Assembly (NCBI RefSeq): GCF_017086365.1
Contig: NZ_CP070969.1
Coordinates: 2,604,001 to 2,668,000 of the forward strand
Origin: Paenibacillus tianjinensis
Lineage (GTDB): Bacteria; Bacillota; Bacilli; Paenibacillales; Paenibacillaceae
DNA length: 64,000 nucleotides
Reading direction: 5' to 3'
A program made the position numbers and the translations under genes. The notes beneath the pieces were generated by a model. It was not told the origin of the DNA and did not search any database. It saw nothing but the letters and a program-made list of their open reading frames with translations. This document shows positions 51,423 through 60,759 of the stretch, in pieces (the stretch's first letter is position 1; each line of letters opens with the position of its first letter).

Positions 51423-52331
51423 GTGAGGCAAGAGAGTTCATTTGTGAAGCAATGGAACAAGCATAAGTATCCTTATATGTTTATCGCTCCGGCAGTTCTT
51501 CTGCTGACGCTTTTCTCCATTATTCCGATTATTATTGCACTGGTAATCAGCTTTACGGATATGGATCTGGTGGGGCTTGCGGATTATTCGAACATTCGTG
51601 GCGTTGGATTCAGCAACTATATTGATATTTTCAAGGATCCGATTTTCCTCAAATCAATGTACAATACGCTAATTTATGTGGTGATTGGAGTTCCGCTTGT
51701 TGTGATGGCCTCGATGGGTGTTGCCCTGCTGCTCAATTACGGCTCCGGCTGGCTGTTCAAAAGCTTCCGGGTCATCTATTATATGCCATCCATCACCAAC
51801 ATTGTGGCGGTAGCAGTGGTGTGGGGTTATTTGTACAACGGCTGTTACGGCTTATTTAACTATGTACTCTCCTGGTTTGGTTTGCCGGCGCAGCAGTGGC
51901 TTCAGGACCCTGTTCTGGCTAAATTATCTCTGATTCTGCTGGCGTTCTGGAAATCCATCGGACTCAATATGATCATTTTCCTTGCTGCACTGCAGGGGAT
52001 TCCGCGCTCTTATTACGAAGCGGCTGAAATCGACGGTGCGACCGGCTGGAAAAAGCTGCGCTATATTACCGTTCCTTTGCTTGGATTCGCTACTTTCTTT
52101 GTGACCATTACGACTTTGATCGGCTGGATTCAATTCTTCGAAGAACCGCTGGTAATGACCAAGGGCGGCCCGCTGAACGCGACCATGTCTATGGCGCTTT
52201 TCATTTACAACAACGGGTTCCAGCTGAGCAAATTCGGCTACGCAGCCTCGGGTTCGTTCGTGCTGTTCATTATCATCATTATCGTGACACTGATTCAATT
52301 CGCGGTCAAAAAGAAAGAAGTAGAATATTAA
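51423..52331 (+). CDS. Sugar ABC transporter permease (MalF-type)
   Basis: The 302-aa protein has six membrane helices (first is PYMFIAPAVLLLTLFSIIPI) and the EAA loop SYYEAAEIDGATGWKKLRYITVPLL. GTG 51423 follows GAAAGGGT; a later in-frame GTG at 51444 is an alternative. It pairs with the MalG-type permease 42 bp downstream. Confidence 0.88.
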   Translation: MRQESSFVKQWNKHKYPYMFIAPAVLLLTLFSIIPIIIALVISFTDMDLVGLADYSNIRGVGFSNYIDIFKDPIFLKSMYNTLIYVVIGVPLVVMASMGVALLLNYGSGWLFKSFRVIYYMPSITNIVAVAVVWGYLYNGCYGLFNYVLSWFGLPAQQWLQDPVLAKLSLILLAFWKSIGLNMIIFLAALQGIPRSYYEAAEIDGATGWKKLRYITVPLLGFATFFVTITTLIGWIQFFEEPLVMTKGGPLNATMSMALFIYNNGFQLSKFGYAASGSFVLFIIIIIVTLIQFAVKKKEVEY

Positions 52332-52372
52332 GCTTCCGCTAGTGCTGAAGGCTTAAGAAGGAGGGAACTGGC

Positions 52373-53197
52373 ATGGCACTCAGAATGAAAAAACTGGAAA
52401 AAGGAATCATGATCGCGCTGCTTGTTATCGGAGGACTGCTGATGATGGTGCCGTTCATTTGGATGATTGGGTCATCCTTTAAGCCTGAGAATGAATTTAC
52501 GGTCATTCCGCCGTCACTATTTCCGAATCACCCAACGTTTAACAACTACCGTGATTTGTTTGTGAAAATGGACTTTCTGATTTATTTGAAGAACACGCTG
52601 ATTATCGTGCTCTGTTCATTTGTTGGACTGTTCCTGAATGCGATGGCAGGTTATGCCTTTGCTAAATTTGATTTTCCAGGTAAAAACAAATTCTTTTATG
52701 TGATACTTGCGACGATGATGATTCCGGGTCAGGTTACCATGATTCCGACCTACCTGATTATCAATCAGATGCATCTGGTGAATACGATGGCGGGGATTGT
52801 ACTTCCGGGTCTCGTAGGCGCGTTTGCGATCTTCCTGTTCCGCCAGTTTATGACCACGATCCCGATGGATCTGCTGGAGGCGGCAAGATTGGATGGAGCG
52901 GGCGAGCTGCGGATCTTTTTCCAGCTGATGGTGCCGATTGTGAAGCCGGTATTTGCTGTTCAGGGGATATTAACCTTTATCGGGGCATGGAACAGTTTCC
53001 TGTGGCCGCTGATTATTGCCAATGACGAGAAACTGTACACCTTATCGGTCGGCTTGTCGCTTTTGAAAGGCCAATATGGTACAGCTTTTGGTCTGCAAAT
53101 GGCGGGTGCTGCATTTATGGTTGTTCCGATCATAATTATATTTATCTTCTTCCAGAAGCACATCATAGAAGGATATACGATCTCTGGCATAAAATAG
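52373..53197 (+). CDS. Sugar ABC transporter permease (MalG-type)
   Basis: The 274-aa protein has six membrane helices and the EAA loop LLEAARLDGAGELRIFFQLMVPIVKP. It ends GYTISGIK, a common end for this subfamily. AAGGAGGGAAC precedes the ATG. It forms the membrane channel with the MalF-type partner. A LacI gene follows after 43 bp. Confidence 0.88.
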   Translation: MALRMKKLEKGIMIALLVIGGLLMMVPFIWMIGSSFKPENEFTVIPPSLFPNHPTFNNYRDLFVKMDFLIYLKNTLIIVLCSFVGLFLNAMAGYAFAKFDFPGKNKFFYVILATMMIPGQVTMIPTYLIINQMHLVNTMAGIVLPGLVGAFAIFLFRQFMTTIPMDLLEAARLDGAGELRIFFQLMVPIVKPVFAVQGILTFIGAWNSFLWPLIIANDEKLYTLSVGLSLLKGQYGTAFGLQMAGAAFMVVPIIIIFIFFQKHIIEGYTISGIK

Positions 53198-53239
53198 TAT
53201 ATAGAAGCATATTGCAGTGCTGAGGAAGGATTGAACAGG

Positions 53240-54232
53240 ATGGCAACGATCAAGGATGTGGCAAAGCTGGCAGGGGTGGCATTGTCGACGGCCTCCTATG
53301 CGATGAGCGGGGACAGTAAAGTCAGCGCAAAAACAAGAGAAAAGGTGCTGGAAGCGGCACGGCAGCTCAATTATCAAAAAAATGGTTTTGCCATGGATTT
53401 GAAACGTAGCCGCACCAACACAATCGCACTTATTCTAAGGGACCTGTCAGGTCCATATTATTCGGAATTAATCCGCAGCATTCAAGATGTGGCCTTGTCC
53501 AACGCCTATGATCTGATTGCCTGCAGTTCAATGGGCGGAAAAGAATCAACCGCAGTCAGATACATGCTGGAGAAACGCGTAGACGGGGCAATCGTGCTGG
53601 CCCATAACATTACAGATGAAATCCTGCATGCTGCGGCGGGACCGCGTTTTCCAATCGTGGCGATGGACCGTCTGATTAGCGGCGAAGGCCTCATTAACGT
53701 GGTGGTAGATGGTGAACAGGGGGGCTATAGTGCAACCCGGCACCTGATCGAAAAAGGGCATAGCTCCATCGCTTACATCAGCGGACCTGTCGATTCCTAT
53801 GACAATGCACTGCGTTATCAGGGATTCTCCCGGGCGATGCGCGAAGCCGGACTGACCGAGAAGGCAAAATGGAAGCTAAGCGGGAACTTTGTGCGTGAAG
53901 GCGGTTATAAAGCGACCAAAATGATGCTGATGCAGGGCGAAATGCCCTCAGCGGTATTTTATGCCAATGATGAAATGGCGGTCGGGGGATTGAAAGCACT
54001 GGAGGAAGCAAAAGTTTCGGTGCCGGGTGACATTTCGGTTATCGGATTCGACGATATACAGCTGGCTGAATACATTCAGCCTTCGCTGACCACCATCCGC
54101 CAGCCGATGTACGAGTCCGGTTCTCTGGCGGGACATCTGCTCTTTCAGATGCTTAACGGAGACCTGGTCAATGATTTCTATAAGCTTAAGATTGAGCTGA
54201 TTGAACGGAAGTCGGTTAAAACCTACAACTAG
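53240..54232 (+). CDS. LacI-family transcriptional regulator
   Basis: The 330-aa protein begins MATIKDVAKLAGVALSTASY, the LacI helix-turn-helix, followed by the hinge helix and a periplasmic-binding-type effector domain (ALILRDLSGPYYSELIRSIQ; DISVIGFDDIQLAEYIQPSLTT). I chose ATG 53240 since GAGGAAGGA lies 9 bp upstream. It lies inside the transport operon and probably represses it and the GH3/GH94 genes through the AAACGATT/AAACGTTT palindromes. Confidence 0.9.
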   Translation: MATIKDVAKLAGVALSTASYAMSGDSKVSAKTREKVLEAARQLNYQKNGFAMDLKRSRTNTIALILRDLSGPYYSELIRSIQDVALSNAYDLIACSSMGGKESTAVRYMLEKRVDGAIVLAHNITDEILHAAAGPRFPIVAMDRLISGEGLINVVVDGEQGGYSATRHLIEKGHSSIAYISGPVDSYDNALRYQGFSRAMREAGLTEKAKWKLSGNFVREGGYKATKMMLMQGEMPSAVFYANDEMAVGGLKALEEAKVSVPGDISVIGFDDIQLAEYIQPSLTTIRQPMYESGSLAGHLLFQMLNGDLVNDFYKLKIELIERKSVKTYN

Positions 54233-54420
54233 TCGGTGATGACATGGCTTGGCTTATAGCTGATGTCTTGAGGCTCCAGCTGAATGCTCCGCTCTGGGAG
54301 AGCGGGGCAGCGGTACCGGACTAGTCTGTATAAGCAGTGATTTATCGAAAATAAGTGAAACGTTTATGAAATTAACACAATTAACATTAATAACAACTTA
54401 TAAATAAAGGGATATGGAGA

Positions 54421-54434
54421 AAGAAACGATTCGA
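54421..54434. promoter_or_regulatory. LacI-type operator O3 before GH3 gene
   Basis: AAGAAACGATTCGA matches O1 except for its first two bases. It lies 31 bp before the GH3 start. A weaker half-site with the centre GAAACGTTT occurs at 54357-54365. The GH3/GH94 unit is thus likely under the same repressor. Confidence 0.5.
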
Positions 54435-54465
54435 TATTGTTCGACTCGGTGGAGGGATTACAACT

Positions 54466-56634
54466 ATGACTGAGCATCTGTATAACAAATATGTAAAGAA
54501 CATGACATTGGAAGAGAAAATAGCCCAGCTGCTGCAGCTTGCAGCTCCCTTTTATGACGAGCCGGGTGATCATTCGGAGATTACCGGCCCCATGGAAGAG
54601 CTCGGCATTCAAAGCGAAACAGTACGTAATGCGGGTTCTGTACTCGGGGTAGCCGGAGCAGCCAAAATGATGGCTGTACAGAAAGCTCATCTGGCGAATA
54701 ACCGCCTGGGAATTCCGCTGCTGTTCATGGCAGACATTGTCCACGGTTTCAAGACGATTTTCCCCATCCCGCTGGCCATTGGCAGTTCATGGAATCCGGA
54801 ACTGGCTAAGCAAAGTGCGGAGATCGCAGCACGTGAAGCGGCTGTATCCGGCCTGCATGTGACGTTTGCACCGATGGTCGATCTGATCCGTGATCCGCGC
54901 TGGGGACGGGTGATGGAATCTACCGGTGAAGATCCTTATTTAAATGGCGTCTTTGCCAAGGCGTTCGTGCAAGGCTTCCAGGGTGATGACCTGGCAGGTG
55001 ACACCAGCCGTGTGGCGGCCTGCGTCAAGCACTTTGCAGCCTATGGTGCTGCAGAAGGCGGGCGGGACTATAATACGGTCGATTTATCTGAGCGCCAGCT
55101 GCGTGAGTATTATCTACCCGCCTATAAGAAAGCCCTCGATGCCGGCGCCGAAATGGTTATGACCTCGTTCAATATTGTAGATGGTGTTCCGGCTACAGGA
55201 AACCGCAAATTGCTCCGTGACTTACTGCGCGGGGAATGGGGCTTTGAAGGGGTTATCATTTCTGATTGGGCCTCCATTAAGGAAATGGTTGCCCATGGTG
55301 CAGCTGAAGATGATAAAGAAGCGGCGTTCAAGGCGATACGGGCAGGCGTCGACATCGATATGATGACCACCAGCTATCTTCATCATCTGCCTGAGCTGGT
55401 TGATGAAGGACTTGTCGATGAAGCTTGGATTGACGAAGCAGTACTGCGCATTCTGCGGCTTAAAGAGAAGCTTGGACTGTTTGATAATCCGATGCGCGGC
55501 GCAGATCCGGTACGGGAGAAAGAAATTGTCTATTCCGCTGAGCACCGTCAGGCAGCGCGGAAGCTTGCCGAGAAATCATGCGTGCTGCTCAAAAACGAAG
55601 GCGTACTGCCGCTTCGTGGAGAGCAGCGGGTGGCGCTGATCGGGCCGTTTGCAGACAGCGGAGATATTCTGGGCTGGTGGTCCTGGACCGGCTCCAAAGA
55701 AACAGCAGTCAAGTTAAGTGATGCGATGCGGGCTGTAACAGACAATCCAGACCAGCTAATGGTTGCCGCAGGCTCAGGGGTTGATTCCATTACGGATACT
55801 CAGAAGGAGGAAGCCCTAATAGCCGCAGCAGGAGCAGATGTAATTGTACTGGCTGTCGGCGAATCGTCCCATATGAGCGGGGAAGGCGGGAGCCGCACCA
55901 ATATCAGGCTTCCGGATGCGCAGCTGGAATTGATCCGGCTTATGAAAGGGCTCGGTAAGCCTGTAGCCATCGTGTTGTTTAACGGACGGCCGCTGGATCT
56001 GCATGGGGTATATGATCAGGCGGATGCTGTACTTGAAGCCTGGTTCCCCGGCAGTGAAGGCGGAGCCGCTCTGGCGGATCTGTTATACGGCAAGGTCAAT
56101 CCTTCCGGACGCCTGACGATGTCGTTCCCTAATTCTGTGGGCCAGGTTCCAGTGTATTATAATTCATTCAGCACCGGACGGCCGAAACCGGCTGTGGAAG
56201 ATGAGAACCGATATGTTTCAAAGTATATCGACAGTCCGAATGAACCGCTTCTGCCTTTCGGTTATGGACTTAGCTATACGACCTTTGCTTATGAAGGGCT
56301 CACGCTCTCGTCCGATACCATAAAAGAGGATCAGCCGCTTGAAGTGAAGGTGAGAGTCACCAATACGGGCAGGATGTCCGGAACAGAAACAGTACAGCTG
56401 TATGTGCGCGACATTTCCGGTGAGGTCGTCCGTCCGGTCAAAGAGCTTAAAGACTTCCGGCAGCTTGAATTGGCTCCGGGAGAGAGCAGTGAGGTAATCT
56501 TCTTCCTAGAAGAAAAGCAGCTTCGTTATCATCATAGCGACTTGAGCCTATCCAGTGACCGCGGACAGTTCCAAGTCTATGCAGGCGGCAACAGCCGTGA
56601 TGTGCAGACAGCCGGATTCCGGCTGCTTAAATAA
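54466..56634 (+). CDS. GH3 beta-glucosidase, probably acting on 1,2-beta-linked glucans
   Basis: The 722-aa protein has the (beta/alpha)8 domain, the alpha/beta sandwich and a C-terminal fibronectin III-like domain (from about residue 610). KHFAAYGAAEGGRDYNTVDLS is the substrate-binding loop and GVIISDWASI carries the nucleophile Asp 267. The acid/base Glu lies in the second domain (GEGGSRTNI region). No signal peptide, so it acts in the cytoplasm. Next to GH94 and a binding protein it matches the L. innocua Lin1840-type enzyme; specificity is inferred. Confidence 0.88.
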   Translation: MTEHLYNKYVKNMTLEEKIAQLLQLAAPFYDEPGDHSEITGPMEELGIQSETVRNAGSVLGVAGAAKMMAVQKAHLANNRLGIPLLFMADIVHGFKTIFPIPLAIGSSWNPELAKQSAEIAAREAAVSGLHVTFAPMVDLIRDPRWGRVMESTGEDPYLNGVFAKAFVQGFQGDDLAGDTSRVAACVKHFAAYGAAEGGRDYNTVDLSERQLREYYLPAYKKALDAGAEMVMTSFNIVDGVPATGNRKLLRDLLRGEWGFEGVIISDWASIKEMVAHGAAEDDKEAAFKAIRAGVDIDMMTTSYLHHLPELVDEGLVDEAWIDEAVLRILRLKEKLGLFDNPMRGADPVREKEIVYSAEHRQAARKLAEKSCVLLKNEGVLPLRGEQRVALIGPFADSGDILGWWSWTGSKETAVKLSDAMRAVTDNPDQLMVAAGSGVDSITDTQKEEALIAAAGADVIVLAVGESSHMSGEGGSRTNIRLPDAQLELIRLMKGLGKPVAIVLFNGRPLDLHGVYDQADAVLEAWFPGSEGGAALADLLYGKVNPSGRLTMSFPNSVGQVPVYYNSFSTGRPKPAVEDENRYVSKYIDSPNEPLLPFGYGLSYTTFAYEGLTLSSDTIKEDQPLEVKVRVTNTGRMSGTETVQLYVRDISGEVVRPVKELKDFRQLELAPGESSEVIFFLEEKQLRYHHSDLSLSSDRGQFQVYAGGNSRDVQTAGFRLLK

Positions 56635-56695
56635 CAGAAATGTGACTACCCATAATAGCGGTGCGAAGCCGTAATAGATAAGGAAGTGAATAGAA

Positions 56696-59600
56696 ATGAC
56701 AATCACAACGAATTCCAAGGTGTCACTTCAAAAGGGCGGGCTGAAATTTACGTTCCTGAACAGCGGCGATCTCTACCAGGCAACCGGCGGTACAACGATG
56801 ATTAATCAGTTGTTGTCTAACAGTGTGGACGGTGCACCGGGAAATATTTATGCGCGCCTGCACCTTCCAGGCGGTATTCAAGCGTTTCCGCTGCTTGGTG
56901 TGAAATCGGGCAGCCGTTTCCGCCAGGATGGTGAGCGGCTTGTATGGCAGGGGGAGATCCCTGTTAGCTCTGAGGTTCAGGGCCTTCAAGAGGCACTCCG
57001 CTATCAGGTTGTCTTTACATTAGCTGAAGATGATGTATGGTTCTGGGATGTGAAGATTGAAGGCAGCGGTGTAGAGCTGGATGTCATCTACACACAGGAT
57101 GTAGGGATTGCTTCTCCAGGCGCGGTTACCAGCAATGAAGCTTATCTGTCCCAGTATATCGACCATGCTGTATTCCGGGACTCAGCGGACGGCTACGTAG
57201 TCTGTTCCCGTCAGAATCAGCCGCAAGGCGGAGAATTCCCATATCTGCAGCAGGGGCTCATTGGTGGATCAGCCGGTTACTCTACAGACGGTTTCCAATT
57301 CTTCGGGCTGTCCTATAAAGAAACGGACAGACCGGAAGCTTTGTACCAGGAGAATCTGGCGAATGAAATCTATCAATATGAATTTGCCTATACTGCGCTG
57401 CAATCTGCTAAGCTTCAATTGAACGGCGAAGCCTCCTTTACGTTCTACGGATTGTTCCGGGCGGATCACCCTGCGGCCATTACTGCGCTGGAATTTGCCG
57501 ATGCTGTGCGGGCTGCCTGGAATAACACTCAGAGTGAAGGCGATGTAAAAGTAGAGGGCAGCTGGCTTGAACGCACGGTTACTGCTCCTAAAATAGGAGC
57601 TCCTCTGCAGACGGAGACGATCTCTGAAGCAGAACTGGATGCATTGTATCCGCAGCGGTTTCAGGAGGAACGGGTAGACGGGAAATTACTGGCCTTCTTT
57701 ACTGAAACCTATGAGCATGTTGTCCTTAAGCGCAAAGAGCTGCTGGTGGAGCGTCCGCACGGACATATTCTGATGAGCGGGAACAATTCGCAGTTGAATG
57801 CTGAGGTTATGACGACTACCTCGTATATGTACGGAATATTCAATTCCCAGGTAGTTGTCGGGAATACCAATTTCAATAAAATGATGTCGAATGCCCGGAA
57901 TTCACTTAATGTCTATAAGACATCCGGCCAGCGTATCTATGTGGAGATTGACGGGAAGTATCGCTTGCTGACAATGCCGTCACTGTATGAGATCGGCTTT
58001 AATTATGTACGTTGGCACTATAAGACAGCAGATGATACTTTGGTGATTACCAACTATACAGCAGTCCATTCCCCGGAGATCAGACTGCATGTTCGTTCCG
58101 TCTCCGGAAAGGCATATCGTTTCCTTGTCAGCAACCAGATTACGATGAACGTAGCGGAATATGAAATACCTTACCACCTGTCTGAGGATGCGGACGGCGG
58201 ACTAACCTTCCGTGCAGACAAGGCTGGAATGAGTGCTTCGGTGTATCCGGAGCTGGCTTACAAGCTAATTCTAGAGGGAGCCGCCTATCAGCTGGGCGAT
58301 GAAACCCTGTTGGCAGCTGGGGCTGTTCCAGGCAGTGCTTCGCTGGTTGTTCTTGAACTTAGTGCGAGCAGCGAGTGGGCATTAACCTTCCAAGGGCGGC
58401 TTGATGGACAGACCCGTTCTTCAGGTATTGCGCCGTTTGAAACCGAGAAAGCTGCGTATCGTGAGTTTTTTGCCGGAGTCATGAATGGCTTCAAGCTTAC
58501 TAAGGAAAGCGGAGCTGATGGTGAGCTGTTCAAGGTAAACGCTCTGGCCTGGTGGTACACCCATAATATGCTTGTTCACTATTCTGTGCCTCACGGCCTT
58601 GAACAGTATGGCGGCGCTGCCTGGGGAACACGGGATGTATGCCAGGGTCCGGTGGAATATTTCCTCGCGACCCACAAATATGAGCAGGTCCGGGAGATTC
58701 TCCTGACGGTCTTCGCCCATCAATATGAAGATGACGGGAACTGGCCGCAGTGGTTCATGTTCGACAAATACACGGCGATCCAGCAGGAAGAAAGCCACGG
58801 CGATATTATTGTCTGGCCGCTTAAGGTACTGGGCGATTACCTGCGGGCAACACGTGATTATGCTGTGCTCGATGAGCAGCTTCCTTATACGCGCAAACAC
58901 AGCTTTGACTTCACGGAGCAGACATACACGCTCAGAGAACATGCAGAGAAGGAACTGGACTACATTAAGTCACACTTCCTCCATAATACGTTCCTTTCCT
59001 CCTATGGGGATGGGGACTGGGATGACACCCTGCAGCCGGCGAATGCCCAGCTGAAGCAGTATATGGTCAGCAGTTGGACGGTAGCGCTAACTTATCAGAC
59101 CGTTCTTGGCCTGTCTGCAGTTATGAAGGAAACGGATGCAGGCTGGTCCGATGAGCTGCGCGGAATGGCGGAAGGGATCAAAGGCGACTTCAACCGCTAT
59201 ATGCTCGGGACGAAGGTTATTCCGGGCTTCCTCTACTTCGAGGATCCGGAGCAAGCCAAGCTATTGCTCCATCCAGAGGATCAAGAGACCGGCATCCAAT
59301 ACCGCCTGCTGCCGATGACCCGCAGTATGATCGGGGAACTGCTTACCCCTGAACAGATGGAGGAGCATTATAAGCTGATCCAGGAGCAGTTCCTCTGCCC
59401 GGATGGCGTCCGTCTGATGAATCATCCGGCCCAATACGCCGGCGGGGTCAGCACTCACTTTAAACGTGCAGAGCAGGCAGCCAATTTCGGACGTGAAATC
59501 GGGCTGCAATATGTACATGCACACATCCGCTTCGTCGAAGCGATGGCCAAGATCGGTAAACGGGATCAGGTATGGAAAGGGCTGGCCACCATTAACCCGA

Positions 59601-60079
59601 TCGGAATCCAGGATGCCGTTCCAAATGCCGAGCTGCGCCAAAGCAACGCCTATTTCAGCAGCTCAGACGGTAAGTTTGCCAACCGCTATGAAGCACAGGA
59701 ACGTTTCGGAGAGCTGCGTGACGGATCGGTTCCTGTAAAAGGCGGCTGGAGAATCTATTCCAGCGGCCCAGGAATTTATATGAACCAGCTGATATCGAAT
59801 GTCCTGGGCATCCGCGTGGATGGCGGCGACCTGGTCATAGATCCTGTATTACCTCCTGAGCTTGACGGCACACGCTTTGATTTTGAATACGGCGGTGCCC
59901 CGGTATCCTTTATTTATCATTTGAAGGAGGGGAATCTCCGCTCTATCTCTGTAAATGGACAGGAAATACAGGCTGAGCGCCTGCCCAATCCTTACCGCCT
60001 TGGCGGACTGCGGATTAGCCGTGAAGAGGTTCAGCGCCTCGGCAGCATAGAAAAAACGACAGTAGATATTTATCTGTAA
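56696..60079 (+). CDS. GH94-family glycoside phosphorylase, probable 1,2-beta-oligoglucan phosphorylase
   Basis: The 1127-aa protein has an N-terminal beta-sandwich region (to about residue 560), a helical linker and an (alpha/alpha)6 catalytic barrel with WGTRDVCQGPVEYFLATH and SSYGDGDWDDTLQP, the latter holding the expected acid Asp (about residues 774-777). Cellobiose and chitobiose phosphorylases are about 800 aa; this size fits the sophorooligosaccharide type. It would phosphorolyse 1,2-beta-glucan chains to glucose 1-phosphate. It follows the GH3 gene by 61 bp. No ribosome binding site stronger than AAGGAAGTG is seen. Confidence 0.85.
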   Translation: MTITTNSKVSLQKGGLKFTFLNSGDLYQATGGTTMINQLLSNSVDGAPGNIYARLHLPGGIQAFPLLGVKSGSRFRQDGERLVWQGEIPVSSEVQGLQEALRYQVVFTLAEDDVWFWDVKIEGSGVELDVIYTQDVGIASPGAVTSNEAYLSQYIDHAVFRDSADGYVVCSRQNQPQGGEFPYLQQGLIGGSAGYSTDGFQFFGLSYKETDRPEALYQENLANEIYQYEFAYTALQSAKLQLNGEASFTFYGLFRADHPAAITALEFADAVRAAWNNTQSEGDVKVEGSWLERTVTAPKIGAPLQTETISEAELDALYPQRFQEERVDGKLLAFFTETYEHVVLKRKELLVERPHGHILMSGNNSQLNAEVMTTTSYMYGIFNSQVVVGNTNFNKMMSNARNSLNVYKTSGQRIYVEIDGKYRLLTMPSLYEIGFNYVRWHYKTADDTLVITNYTAVHSPEIRLHVRSVSGKAYRFLVSNQITMNVAEYEIPYHLSEDADGGLTFRADKAGMSASVYPELAYKLILEGAAYQLGDETLLAAGAVPGSASLVVLELSASSEWALTFQGRLDGQTRSSGIAPFETEKAAYREFFAGVMNGFKLTKESGADGELFKVNALAWWYTHNMLVHYSVPHGLEQYGGAAWGTRDVCQGPVEYFLATHKYEQVREILLTVFAHQYEDDGNWPQWFMFDKYTAIQQEESHGDIIVWPLKVLGDYLRATRDYAVLDEQLPYTRKHSFDFTEQTYTLREHAEKELDYIKSHFLHNTFLSSYGDGDWDDTLQPANAQLKQYMVSSWTVALTYQTVLGLSAVMKETDAGWSDELRGMAEGIKGDFNRYMLGTKVIPGFLYFEDPEQAKLLLHPEDQETGIQYRLLPMTRSMIGELLTPEQMEEHYKLIQEQFLCPDGVRLMNHPAQYAGGVSTHFKRAEQAANFGREIGLQYVHAHIRFVEAMAKIGKRDQVWKGLATINPIGIQDAVPNAELRQSNAYFSSSDGKFANRYEAQERFGELRDGSVPVKGGWRIYSSGPGIYMNQLISNVLGIRVDGGDLVIDPVLPPELDGTRFDFEYGGAPVSFIYHLKEGNLRSISVNGQEIQAERLPNPYRLGGLRISREEVQRLGSIEKTTVDIYL

Positions 60080-60086
60080 CAACAGC

Positions 60087-60146
60087 AGCGGCATGGGATT
60101 AGCTTGTATCCGGATTACGGACCAAGCAGCCCATGCCGCTTTTTTA
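60087..60146. terminator. Terminator of GH3/GH94 unit
   Basis: AGCGGCATGGG pairs with CCCATGCCGCT; inside it GCTTG/CAAGC and TCCG/CGGA pairs extend a long hairpin. Six T residues follow on the plus strand. Confidence 0.85.
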
Positions 60147-60177
60147 ACTCCTCTTCATTTTTACTTGAATACGGCTT

Positions 60178-60627
60178 CTACTCCAGAAAAGAGATCACAG
60201 TGTTAAGCCGGATGACGTCAGTCGGCACTATCTTCAAGGTATGCAGCTCATCGCCGGACCCTCCATAAATGTAATCCAGGGCAAGCAGGTTAGTGTCAAA
60301 GATGCATGGCAACCCGTGTCCGATCAAAGGAATAGCACCGGGAGAGTATCCCGTCCTCTCCACAACAGCCTTTTTATCCGCCATTTTTAGTTTGGTATAG
60401 CCGAAGGCTTCTTTCAAGTAACCAAAATCAAGCCGTCCCCTCTGAGAGCTGGCAATAAGTGCGGTTAAACCCAGATTCGTCTGCAAAATGAGCGTCGGCG
60501 CAGCTTTCTTAATATCGAAATACTGTTCAGCATCCCGTGTCGAGCGAATAGGCGTTTGATGGGCAATAATCTCGAAGTTACTCTCATTCTGCAGCAGATA
60601 ATGTTCCAACTCCTCAAGCGCCAGCAT
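60178..60627 (-). CDS. YbaK/EbsC-family aminoacyl-tRNA deacylase-like protein
   Basis: The 149-aa YbaK/ProX-type domain has ADKKAVVERTGYSPGAIPLIGH, the substrate-pocket loop with a conserved Lys-like region and GxxPG element, and a C-terminal hydrophobic strand. Such proteins hydrolyse mischarged tRNA (Cys-tRNAPro or Ala-tRNAPro). ATG 60627 lies directly after a short upstream reading frame and follows GAGGGGGTG. Role inferred from family. Confidence 0.8.
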   Translation of the reverse strand: MLALEELEHYLLQNESNFEIIAHQTPIRSTRDAEQYFDIKKAAPTLILQTNLGLTALIASSQRGRLDFGYLKEAFGYTKLKMADKKAVVERTGYSPGAIPLIGHGLPCIFDTNLLALDYIYGGSGDELHTLKIVPTDVIRLNTVISFLE

Positions 60628-60705
60628 CTAATTCACCCCCTCAAGATAAGGCTTCATGGGTAAGTCGAAGTAGTTCAGACTCATTGCCTCCCGTACCTCC
60701 ATCAT
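60628..60705 (-). CDS. Possible 25-aa peptide between carbamoyltransferase and ybaK-like genes
   Basis: A short frame (MMEVREAMSLNYFDLPMKPY onward) begins with two ATG codons after GGGAG and ends with a stop immediately before the start of the YbaK-like gene. It is also in frame with, and continues past, the stop codon of the upstream carbamoyltransferase gene (44 codons open). It might be a coupled leader peptide, or a lost C-terminus of that enzyme. Evidence is weak. Confidence 0.3.
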   Translation of the reverse strand: MMEVREAMSLNYFDLPMKPYLEGVN

Positions 60706-60759
60706 GGTCTCCCGGGCTATGCAAAATAAACAGTCAATCAATGCGGATGACTTAGCCCA

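Noticed and set aside
54289..54305. Hairpin CCGCTCT/AGAGCGG after the LacI gene as terminator
   Set aside because: No T tract follows it.
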